From Beroe forskalii (taxonomy: Eukaryota > Ctenophora > Nuda > Beroida > Beroidae), in assembly GCA_011033025.1 (NCBI GenBank), contig WFMF01000389.1:106184-170183 (forward strand): 64,000 nucleotides of DNA, in the 5' to 3' direction. Made by a program: the position numbers and the translations under genes. The notes below the pieces were generated by a model, which made no database searches, was not told the origin of the DNA, and was given only the letters and a program-made list of their open reading frames with translations. Positions 1 to 9,800 of the stretch are shown here, one piece after another; position 1 is the stretch's first letter; every line of letters begins with the position of its first letter.

Positions 1-655
1 CCTCTCAGGTTGCAATGCTATGACTCTAACCCTCACTCTCAGGTTGCAATGCTATGACTCTAACCACTCTCAGGTTGCAATGCTATGACTCTAACTCTCA
101 CTCTCAGGTTGCAATGCTATGACTCTAACCCCACTCTAACCCCCACTCTCAGGTTGCAATGCTATGACTCTAACCTCGCCTCTCAGGTTGCAATTTAACT
201 ATGACGGCTAACTCTCACTCCAGGTTGCAATGCTATGACTCTAACCCTCCTCTCAGGTTGCAATGCTATGACTCTAACCCTCACTCTCACCACTCGTTGC
301 AATGCTATGACTCTAACCCCCACTCCCCCTCTCAGGTTGCAATGCTATGACTCTAACTCTCACTCTCAGGTTGCAATGCTATGACCCCCTGGTTGCGGAC
401 CTAACCCTCACTCTCAGGTTGCAATGCTATGACTTAACCCTCACTCTCAGGTTGCAATGCTGACTCTAACCCTCCTCTCAGGTTGCAATGCTATGACCAA
501 CTCCACTCTCAGGTTGCAATGCTATGACTCTAACCCCACTCTCAGGTTGCAATGCTATGACTCTGGACCTCACTCTCAGGTTGCAATGCTATGACTATGA
601 ACTGGGTTGCCTGCACTAACCGGACCCTCTCAGGTTAGCAATGCTACGGACTATG
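1..655 (+). repeat. 34-bp-class minisatellite, left arm (cut by window edge)
   Basis: Irregular tandem copies of a unit of about 30-38 bp built on AGGTTGCAATGCTATGACTC followed by TAACCCTCACTCTC. Units are more degenerate here than in the inverted array at 6877-10895, with several copies missing or carrying small insertions. The array runs straight into the 5' flank of the MARCH-like copy at about 650. It is the reverse complement of the larger array, so the two arms form an inverted repeat around 1-10.9 kb. The array continues off the left edge. Confidence 0.95.
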
Positions 656-695
656 GTAGCAGTGGTGCCCTGCACTAACCCCTCCGATCAGTCCG

Positions 696-1401
696 ATGAC
701 TGGACCCCTTTGAGGACGTGACCCGGCGCTCCTCCTCTGAGCTGGCTCAACAGGCAGGAGAGGACAGGGACCAGCTGGCGGACCTCAAGCCGGACAAGTT
801 CCTACACAGCAAGCGCGGCGCCACCGGGCCCCCGGGACTCATGGAGAAATGCCGGATCTGCCTGAGCGGACACGAGGAAACGGACCCTCTGATCCAGCCG
901 TGCGAGTGCACGGGGACAATGCAGTTCGTGCACGAGAACTGCCTCGTACACTGGCTCAACACGAGCTTCAAGGGCCGGTGCGAGGTGTGCTCCTTCCAGT
1001 TCAAGATCAACTGGAAGCTCCCGCCAATGACTTCCACTCAGAAAGCAAAGTACAGCATCATATTTTCGCTCCATGTGCTGGCTATCGTGTTTTTCATTTG
1101 GTCAGACTATACCCTCATTGGTCAGTGCATCAGGGCGGAAAAGGACTCCACCAGTTACTGGCTGAAACTCGCAATCATCATCGTAGCTACGCTAGCCTTT
1201 ATCTGTTTCGCGATCCATCAGAGCCGGGTTTACGTTCGACTGTACGAGCGGATATCAGTGTTCAACATGGCTATTACCAACGTGTACGGCAAGGGGGAGA
1301 ACGTGTCGAGGTTCTCCCTCCGGGACGATCTGACCATGACGAGCGGCATGTTCGACAGGACATCGGGTGGCAGCATCGGTGGCTTCTTCGACATGCAGTG
1401 A
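696..1401 (+). pseudogene. MARCH-type RING-CH E3 ubiquitin ligase, copy 1 (broken 5' end)
   Basis: MARCH proteins are membrane-bound E3 ligases that ubiquitinate membrane cargo in the endosomal and secretory system. The frame shows a complete C4HC3 RING-CH finger (CRIC, then CEC, HENC and CEVC), a conserved WKLPPMTS segment and two hydrophobic spans, as in MARCHF1/8-like proteins. The tail ends with TGA at 1399-1401 after GGFFDMQ. The ATG at 696 has one extra base compared with copy 2 and meets a stop after five codons, and the following segment diverges from copy 2, so the N-terminus is lost. The first in-frame ATG is at 841, just before the RING. Copy 1 also lacks 24 bp (8 residues) between RING and first span that copy 2 retains. 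No intron interrupts the RING-to-TM2 region, so a retrocopy is possible. Family call is strong; function of this copy is doubtful. Confidence 0.8.
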
Positions 1402-2460
1402 ACTGTGTGGTGGCGCATCCTAACCCTTGTTACATGCTCCCTTGTCCAAAGGGAGCCGCGCGAACTTGTTTTGCCACATTTACTGCCCGTCCAATGGCAG
1501 TTGATCTGTCCATCTATAGCTGGTTATCTAGTCCACCATTCGCTGTTGCAATGAAAAGTGCCACCAAACGATATTGAACAGCAGATCGGATGTTTCGGTG
1601 GCTTTAGATTCTGGTTATCATTAACTGTTTGCTTGAGATTGGAGCGTTATCTATCAGTTGACTTCGAACGACTCTTTTAAAAGCTATTTTCTTCGGAATT
1701 ATTGCTACATGAAATTATGAAGCCAAGATGAAAGAAACTATATATCATTGCATTATCGATCTTTTTGGGATAATTATTCCAAGATGTAACTGAGAGTAAG
1801 AATAATGGTATATCTTTAGAAATGGTAACTGACTGTGCAACAGGTGTCTCGACCTTCACCGAGCCACCGCCAATCAATCTTTCCAAATAAGTTTACGTTA
1901 TTTATGATTTAAGATTTTGATGGTGTGGATGAAATAAGGTTCTTGGCCCTCAGGCCACTAAGACAACCAATAGATTAGGTGCAAGTGTGTATGGAGGACC
2001 TGGCGGATGTCTGGTGCCTATTGATTAAGTACGTCAAAAATTCGGGATATTATTGACCACAGATAATGTGAATTATATCAATATGCTGGGACATCATGAA
2101 TCTCCATGGTTGAATTTCAATTACAAAAATAGGAATTTTAACAAAGATAGATATTTTATAACTTGTTTAAATTAATTTCATGAATTATATCTTAACTTTT
2201 AAATCATTAAATGATCAAACGATGCTAAGTGCAGCTGATTTATTTCATCCTGACTGACGACAGTTTTATTTTTAAAATCTTTAACCTGATGACATGAATC
2301 AAATTTCTACCTGCTTATTTTATACTTATATTTGATTTGAATTGAATAATTGGGCGAAACAGCATTTCAAGTCCTGATGATCTTTTGAGTAATTATCGGT
2401 GGTACAAGCACTTTGATGTTTTAAAAATAGTCTACTTTCAGTTTTACGGTGACACTCATG
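1402..2460. other. 3' flank of MARCH copy 1, then AT-rich unrecognised DNA
   Basis: The first ~115 bp (to about 1518) remain alignable to the 3' flank of the inverted MARCH copy, which marks the inner limit of that duplication. Beyond that I see only AT-rich sequence without a convincing reading frame or repeat. Confidence 0.6.
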
Positions 2461-2893
2461 ACAGTTCGAACTGCAGTTTGCGCGTCTTTTGTGTGCGCGG
2501 CGCACAGACATCTTATTCATGTCTCTACGCCGCGCATACCGCATATGTGTCTTCATAGGTCGAAGACAACAGGTTGAAAAGTAGGTCGAAAAGAAGGTCG
2601 AAAGGACATGTAGAATTTTACTGTGCCCCAGTCTGGATGGTTTTCACAACAGGAACTATCTTTTCGACTTTTCCTCGTCTCTCTTGAAGATTGAAAGCAT
2701 GATCTGCAATTTCCAAGCCAAGAAGGGTCTTTATTGAGCCCTTTCTACATACCTTTTCAACCTACTTTTCGACCTGCTTTTCGACCTGTTGCATTCGACC
2801 TATGAGCACACATATCAGTACAATTTGTGTGCACGGCGTATAGACATATGAATAAGATGTCTGTGCAGTGTGCGCACAGTACAGTTCGAACTG
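2461..2893. mobile_element. Fold-back element with TIRs of about 145 bp
   Basis: Both ends carry ACAGTTCGAACTGC, itself a palindrome. Inside, the left arm (2461-2605) and right arm (about 2750-2893) are inverted copies with interspersed differences. Shared blocks include CAGACATCTTATTCAT, CATAGGTCGA and repeated GGTCGAAAAG motifs. The loop of about 145 bp is unrelated sequence. No reading frame and no obvious target duplication were found. It is best described as a fold-back or MITE-like element of unknown superfamily. Confidence 0.7.
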
Positions 2894-3053
2894 CCTCTTA
2901 TTTTGATTCAACACTAACAGAATATCGAACGGTGTCCCTTGACAACGTTTATCCGCATCTTGACCAATAAGCGAGTAGTTACATCCAATTCATACGCACT
3001 GATTGGTCAATGATCAATGAAATTGAACAGGTATGACGTTTTAAACCGTTTAA

Positions 3054-3222
3054 CCGAGTAACTGATTAAATTATAGCCAAACTTCTCAAAAAAGACTTCA
3101 TGACAATTTAGCCGTGTTTTGACTTCGTGCAAAACAGCCCGTTTAATAAACGGGCTGTTTTGCACGAAGTCAAACCACGACTTAATTGTCATTGAGTTTG
3201 ATCATCATTTAATCAGTTACTC
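3054..3222. mobile_element. Near-perfect hairpin element, ~170 bp
   Basis: The core is a perfect inverted repeat with 28-bp arms around a single central base near 3149 (GACTTCGTGCAAAACAGCCC on the left, mirrored on the right). Weaker complementarity continues outwards through ATGACAATT and CGAGTAACTGATTAAAT on both sides. With essentially no loop it would extrude as a cruciform or fold as one long RNA hairpin. It has no coding capacity. It is either a tiny fold-back transposon or a recent inverted duplication. Confidence 0.75.
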
Positions 3223-4417
3223 GATGATAATATTTGATTTCTTTAATTTCAAACGTTAATTTATATAACCTTATCGGCCCTTATCTGTAACCGCGTCCCC
3301 TTGACAAAAATTACATTAATTTTTAACCTTTCTAAATTTAACTGGCCCTTGGAATCTTTGGAAGAATCGTTCAGTGGTCCCGATTGGTCACCAAATTTTG
3401 ACATTGACGAATTACTAACTTGGTAACTTGGTAGAGTTTTCGTAGAGTCGTAGGGTCATCAGAGGTCCGACCACCGCGTTGGTGAGTAGTCTACCAAAGA
3501 GTTAGACCAGCTGCAGCTGTAACCGACGACCGGAGGCTTGTCCGGTATCAAAGCAATATATTTCGACAAACTGGTTTTAAACGTGTCAAACTTATCGAAT
3601 GCTTTAATAGTGCTCGGTACTTGGTTCCATAGTTTTGGACCTAGGACTGCAAAAGATCTATCATAAAGCGTCTGATTGGCTAATGAACTTAACCTAGACA
3701 GAGGAGGAATAACTGCTACTGCACCGTGCCTTGATGTCAAACTAAACTTGATATTGCAACAGTTTGGGACAACATTGTGGAAGATCTTCCACATCATAAG
3801 AATGATGTACCTTTCCCGTCTGCGTTGAAGTGACATCAATTTCAGCTTAGCCAATCTCTCCCAGTAGTTCAGGTGGCGGAGGCCTCCTATCCGACTTGTA
3901 AATGTCTTTTTGAACCCCTTCAATCAGTTGAATGTCAGTTATCTTGCTCGGGTTCCACAGGGGACAGCAGTACTCTAGTGTACTTCTTACAATTGACTTG
4001 TACATTGTAGTCATGACAGTACTGTCACGAGTTTTGAAGACACTAAACAACACCCATGATAGCGTACTTCTAGCCTTGGTGACCATGCTTGCGATGTGTC
4101 TTGACCAGCTTAGATCGCCTGCTACCTGAACACCGAGGTCTCTTACATTCTCAACAGGGTAGAGTACTTCCTCATCGGATACCTTGTACTGCAATGCTTC
4201 AGCAAAGAACGGTAGTTCGAGGAAAAGGCTTCTTGATTGTGAAGGTGATTCAGAAGCTCAAACTTCTGTTCGTGAAGTTTCATGTTATTGGCATGTGACC
4301 AACCAATAATACGGAACAAGTCATCCTGAAGTAACAAACAGTCTTCGTAGCTTCTGATCTGTTTTGAAACTCTTGTGTCATCAGCAAAGAAGCTCACCTT
4401 TGATGATCGCGATATAG

Positions 4418-4588
4418 ACTATATAACCACGCGACTAGAGAGAGACTTTTGCAATTCGCCACGCGCAGCGTGGTGAATTACAATTAGGCGCGAACGCAGT
4501 GAGTGTCTAATTGCTCATATAGTACGAACGCCAGTGAGTGCTATATGTGAAGATCAAAAGTCTCTCTCTTGGCGCGTGGTTATATAGT
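4418..4588. mobile_element. Cloverleaf-like inverted-repeat insertion
   Basis: Ends are inverted copies of about 34 bp with two mismatches (ACTATATAACCACGCG near 4418 and its complement ending at 4588, then AGAGAGAGACTTTTG). Inside are three consecutive hairpins: 4453-4479 (12-bp stem with one G-T pair, loop GCA), about 4481-4513 and about 4516-4547. The last two present nearly the same apical sequence, GAACGCAGTGA and GAACGCCAGTGA. The whole therefore forms a four-way junction on paper. It lies between the palm and FADD motifs of LINE-B, so it was probably inserted there. No protein is encoded. Confidence 0.7.
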
Positions 4589-4599
4589 ATATACACGGC

Positions 4600-5215
4600 C
4601 GATTTGAATTAAGCATAAATTGAACAGATTTAGCACCCTGAACAGCACACCTTATTAAATTATCAATCTTAGTTTACAGTTACACATTTGTACATTTTGA
4701 AGATATTTTGAAAAAGCAGCAATCAACAAAGATCCATCAAAACGTTCATTTCGATGAACTTCTGCAAAATCAATGTACTGACAAATCGAAAAGATACAAT
4801 TACAATCACGAAGTGAATATTCAATACACTAATACACCACACACACTTTCTCACATTCTAATATAAAGAATCCACTCACATTTGAATGATCATTGTACGA
4901 GTACAACATAATTGGTTATGTATAAATCAGCAGCAACAGACCAATACATCGAAATGTGTTATGAACACTGAACACGTCCGACCAAACAGTGTACACTAAA
5001 GAGGAACGGCTCATGGTGCACATCGCTTTTTGGAATTGCAATTGTATAGCAGCCAAATTCCATTCTATACCTTTGTTACGAGCCGACGTCACGTGACATA
5101 CTTGTCTAGCATATAACGGTTCGCAAATGTACACAGTAATTACAATGTGTTGATTGGTATTTGGTGTTCGTTACTCTGCAGTCTGCATGTGTATCTTTGT
5201 TGAATACGGTAAATG
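4600..5215. other. Inserted AT-rich DNA without recognised content
   Basis: This stretch belongs to the DNA separating the two halves of LINE-B. I see no homology to other parts of the window, no reading frame worth calling and no repeat. Confidence 0.4.
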
Positions 5216-5216
5216 G

Positions 5217-5312
5217 GTCAGGTGAAACAGGGTAAAAAACAGGGTAAATAGACAGGGTAAATAGACTGGGTAAATAAGCAGGGTAAATAAGCAGGGTAAA
5301 TAAACAGTGTAA
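5217..5312. repeat. Short tandem repeat, GGGTAAATA-type
   Basis: About six copies of a 14-17 bp unit built on ACAGGGTAAATAGAC and AGCAGGGTAAATA. It lies within the DNA inserted in LINE-B. Confidence 0.8.
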
Positions 5313-5385
5313 GCATGATTAATTAACTTTTGTAACATTCGGTAATTCAGCGTGTCAGAATCCGAATATAAATCTAGAGATGGAC

Positions 5386-5520
5386 TTTCGAAATCTACTG
5401 ATGGACTTTTCAAATCTACTGATGGAGTTTTTAGAGAGAGACTTTCGCGCGTGTTTATATAACTCCATCTCTGGTTTCGTAACTCCATCAGTGATGGTTA
5501 TACGTATACAGCACGCGCGA
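5386..5520. repeat. Triplicated 21-bp motif plus small fold-back
   Basis: Three tandem versions of ATCTACTGATGGACTTTTC-like sequence are followed by an inverted pair. TTTCGCGCGTG and TTTATATAAC on the left face GTTATACGTATA and CACGCGCGAAA on the right. The outer motif AGAGAGAGACTTTCGCGCG resembles the terminus of the element at 4418-4588, so this may be the other end of a larger inserted element or a related copy. Confidence 0.5.
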
Positions 5521-5984
5521 AAACAACACGGCCGTGTATATATGTTCCAGGTCATTAATGAACAGGATGAATAATAGCGGCCCCAGAACACTTCCTTGAG
5601 GAACACCACTAAGAACTAGAGCACTGTCAGAATGAGTACCATTAAGTACTACAGTTTGCTCCCGGTTAGAAAGTAAGGACTGAATCCAATCAATGATTTT
5701 ATCATGAAATCCATATCTCTTCAGTTTCTGAACTAGGAGACCTAGATCCACTTTATCAAACGCTTTTGCATAGTCGAGGTAAATAGAGTAATTAGTTAGT
5801 TACAAACATTGGGGACTTTCCAATTTTTACCTCACGACACTTCTTTTGCCTCGTAATATTTGGCTTCTAAGTATAACTATATGGCATATGCTAAGGACAA
5901 GGTAAAGGTCTGTGTTAGCTGATTATGCAGTCAGAGTAAGGAGATGAGATTGGTTGCCGTGGGGTGCGAAAAGTCTTTGCAAAA

Positions 5985-6876
5985 AAAATGGACAATAACG
6001 CCATTGGACGGGGCCAGTAAATGGCAAAACGTTCCGGCCCTTTGGAGCATGTAAAAAGGGGTTAGGATGGCCAAAAAAGTTCACTGCATGTCGAAGAAGC
6101 CACCGATGCTGCCACCCGATGTCCTGTCGAACATGCCGCTCGTCATGGTCAGATCGTCCCGAGGAGAGAAACCTCGACGCTCTCCCCTTGCCGTACACGT
6201 TGGTAATAGCCATGTTGAACACTGATATCCGCTCGTACAGTCGAACGTAAACCCGGCTCTGATGGATCGCGAAACAGATAAAGGCTAGCGTAGCTACGAT
6301 GATGATTGCGAGTTTCAGCCAGTAACTGGTGGAGTCCTTTTCCGCCCTGATGCACTGACCAATGAGGGTATAGTCTGACCAAATGAAAAACACGATAGCC
6401 AACACATGGAGCGAAAATATGATGCTGTACTTTGCTTTCTGAGTGGAAGTCATTGGCGGGAGCTTCCAGTTCTTGAACTTAGTCTTAACCCGCTTGATCT
6501 TGAACTGGAAGGAGCACACCTCGCACCGGCCCTTGAAGCTCGTGTTGAGCCAGTGTACGAGGCAGTTCTCGTGCACGAACTGCATTGTCCCCGTGCACTC
6601 GCACGGCTGGATCAGAGGGTCCGTTTCCTCGTGTCCGCTCAGGCAGATCCGGCATTTCTCCATGAGTCCCGGGGGCCCGGTGGCGCCGCGCTTGCTGTGT
6701 AGGAACTTGTCCGGCTTGAGGTCCGCCAGCTGGTCCCTGTCCTCTTCCTGCTCCGTGTCCTTGTCCACACCCCCCGTCAGCTCGGAGAGGAGCGCCGGGT
6801 CCGCGTCCTCAAAGGGGTCCGTCATCGGACTGATCGGAGGGGGGTTAGTGCAGGGCACCACTGCTACCATAGTCAT
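5985..6876 (-). pseudogene. MARCH-type RING-CH E3 ubiquitin ligase, copy 2 (frameshifted 3' end)
   Basis: This minus-strand copy has the better N-terminus. An in-frame ATG lies at 6876 and a more plausible start at 6825 (MTDPFEDADPALLSEL). Numbered from 6876, an acidic leader precedes a full C4HC3 RING-CH finger at residues 75-121 (C75, C78, C92, C94, H102, C105, C118, C121). A basic linker and membrane spans at about 150-172 and 186-206 follow. It keeps the 8-residue KRVKTKF-containing linker lost in copy 1. After GKG near residue 231 it differs by small indels from copy 1 and changes frame, so the normal tail is lost and a run-on tail follows. Layout and membrane topology match MARCHF1/8-like ligases of the endosomal system. 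It is intronless over this region. Each copy is damaged where the other is intact. Confidence 0.8.
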
Positions 6877-9800
6877 AGCATTGCAACCTCAGAGGGGGAG
6901 TGGGAGTTAGAGTCATAGCATTGCAACCTGAGAGTGAGAGTTAGAGTCATAGCATTGCAACCTGAGAGTGATGGTTAGAGTCATAGCATTGCAACCTGAG
7001 AGTGGGGGTTAGAGTCATAGCATTGCAACCTGAGAGGGAGAGTTAGAGTCATAGCATTGCAACCTGAGAGTGAGGGTTAGAGTCATAGCATTGCAACCTG
7101 AGAGTGAGGGCTAACGTCATAGCATTGCAACCTGAGAGTGAGGGTTAGAGTCATAGCATTGCAACCTGAGAGGGGGAGTGGGGGTTAGAGTCATAGCATT
7201 GCAACCTGAGAGTGAGAGTTAGAGTCATAGCATTGCAACCTGAGAGGGGGAGTGGGGGTTAGAGTCATAGCATTGCAACCTGAGAGTGAGGGTTAGAGTC
7301 ATAGCATTGCAACCTGAGAGGGGCAGCTAGAGTCATAGCATTGCAACCTGAGAGTGAGAGTTAGAGTCATAGCATTGCAACCTGAGAGTGAGGGTTAGAG
7401 TCATAGCATTGCAACCTGAGAGTGGGGGTTAGAGTCATAGCATTGCAACCTGAGAGGGAGAGTTAGAATCATAGCATTGCAACCTGAGAGTGAGGGTTAG
7501 AGTCATAGCATTGCAACCTGAGAGTGAGGGCTAAAGTCATAGCATTGCAACCTGAGAGTGAGGGTTAGAGTCATAGCATTGCAACCTGAGGAGTGGGGTT
7601 AGAGTCATAGCATTGCAACCTGAGAGTGAGAGTTAGAGTCATAGCATTGCAACCTGAGAGGGGGAGTGGGGGTTAGAGTCATAGCATTGCAACCTGAGAG
7701 TGAGGGTTAGAGTCATAGCATTGCAACCTGAGAGGGGGAGCTAGAGTCATAGCATTGCAACCTGAGAGTGAGGGTTAGAGTCATAGCATTGCAACCTGAG
7801 AGTGAGGGTTAGAGTCATAGCATTGCAACCTGAGAGTGAGGGCTAAAGTCATAGCATTGCAACCTGAGAGGGAGAGTGAGGGTTAGAGTCATAGCATTGC
7901 AACCTGAGAGGGGGAGTGATGGTTAGAGTCATAGCATTGCAACCTGAGAGTGGGGGTTAGAGTCATAGCATTGCAACCTGAGAGTGAGGGTGTGGGTTAG
8001 AGTCATAGCATTGCAACCTGAGAGTGAGGGTTAAGGTTAGAGTCATAGCATTGCAACCTGAGAGTGAGGGTTAGAGTCATAGCATTGCAACCTGAGAGTG
8101 AGGGTTAGAGTCATAGCATTGCAACCTGAGAGTGGGGGTTAGAGTCATAGCATTGCAACCTGAGAGGGAGAGTTAGAGTCATAGCATTGCAACCTGAGAG
8201 TGAGGGTTAGAGTCATAGCATTGCAACCTGAGAGTGAGGGCTAAAGTCATAGCATTGCAACCTGAGAGTGAGGGTAAGAGTCATAGCATTGCAACCTGAG
8301 AGGGGAGTGGGGGTTAGAGTCATAGCATTGCAACCTGAGAGTGAGAGTTAGAGTCATAGCATTTACAACCTGAGAGGGGGGAGTGGGGGTTAGAGTCATA
8401 GCATTGCAACCTGAGAGTGAGGGTTAGAGTCATAGCATTGCAACCTGAGAGGGGAGCTAGAGTCATAGCATTGCAACCTGAGAGTGAGGGTTAGAGTCAT
8501 AGCATTGCAACCTGAGAGTGGGGTAAGAGTCATAGCATTGCAACCTGAGAGGGAGTTAGAGTCATAGCATTGCAACCTGAGAGTGAGGGTTAGAGTCATA
8601 GCATTGCAACCTGAGAGTGAGGGCTAAAGTCATAGCATTGCAACCTGAGAGTGAGGGTTAGAGTCATAGCATTGCAACCTGAGAGGGGGAGTGGGGGTTA
8701 GAGTCATAGCATTGCAACCTGAGAGTGAGAGTTAGAGTCATAGCATTGCAACCTGAGAGTGAGGGTTAGAGTCATAGCATTGCAACCTGAGAGGGGGAGC
8801 TAGAGTCATAGCATTGCAACCTGAGAGTGAGGGTTAGAGTCATAGCATTGCAACCTGAGAGTGAGGGTTAGAGTCATAGCATTGCAACCTGAGAGTGAGG
8901 GCTAAAGTCATAGCATTGCAACCTGAGAGGGAGAGTGAGGGTTAGAGTCATAGCATTGCAACCTGAGAGGGGGAGTGGGGGTTAGAGTCATAGCATTGCA
9001 ACCTGAGAGTGAGGGTTAGAGTCATAGCATTGCAACCTGAGAGTGAGGGTTAGAGTCATAGCATTGCAACCTGAGAGGGGGAGTGATGGTTACTTGCAAC
9101 CTGAGAGTGAGGGTTAGAGTCATAGCATTGCAACCTGAGAGGGGGAGTGATGGTTAGAGTCATAGCATTGCAACCTGAGAGTGAGGGTTAGAGTCATAGC
9201 ATTGCAACCTGAGAGGGGGAGTGATGGTTAGAGTCATAGCATTGCAACCTGAGAGGGGGAGTGAGGGTTAGAGTCATAGCATTGCAACCTGAGAGTGAGG
9301 GCTAAAGTCATAGCATTGCAACCTGAGAGGGAGAGTGAGGGTTAGAGTCATAGCATTGCAACCTGAGAGTGAGGGTTAGAGTCATAGCATTGCAACCTGA
9401 GAGTGGGGGTTAGAGTCATAGCATTGCAACCTGAGAGTGAGGGTGTGGGTTAGAGTCATAGCATTGCAACCTGAGAGTGAGGGTTAAGGTTAGAGTCATA
9501 GCATTGCAACCTGAGATGGAGAGTTAGAGTCATAGCATTGCAACCTGAAAGGGGGAGTGAGGGTTAGAGTCATAGCATTGCAACCTGAGAGTGAGGGTTA
9601 GAGTCATAGCATTGCAACCTGAGAGTGGGGGCTAGAGGCATAACATTGCAACCTCAGAGTGGGGGTTAGAGTCATAGCATTGCAACTTGAGAGTGGGGGT
9701 TAGAGTCATAGCATTGCAACCTGAGAGTGAGGGTTAGAGTCATAGCATTGCAACCTGAGAGTGAGGGTTAGAGTCATAGCATTGCAACCTGAGAGTGAGG

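Larger units (their letters stand above)
3459..5786 (-). mobile_element. LINE-B: 5'-truncated non-LTR retrotransposon, reverse transcriptase relic
   Basis: Read on the minus strand, the element starts near 5786 inside the reverse transcriptase with YLDYAKAFDKVDLG. It continues through the palm motif SGVPQGSVLGPLLFILFIND (to about 5520), resumes at about 4400 with FADDT, and runs through the thumb and C-terminal region (YKSIVRSTLEYCCPLWNP, LWNQVPSTIKAFDKFDTFK) to about 3459. The RT is CR1/jockey-like in these motifs. Between the two halves lies about 1.1 kb of inserted DNA, including the structured element at 4418-4588. Several frame changes occur between 3459 and 4400. It is a dead, 5'-truncated copy; no ORF1 or endonuclease is present. 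Confidence 0.85.

Noticed and set aside
849-1577. A 242-codon plus-strand frame overlapping MARCH copy 1
   Set aside because: It is a shadow in another frame of the RING-CH coding sequence. The conserved motifs are in the frame ending at 1401.
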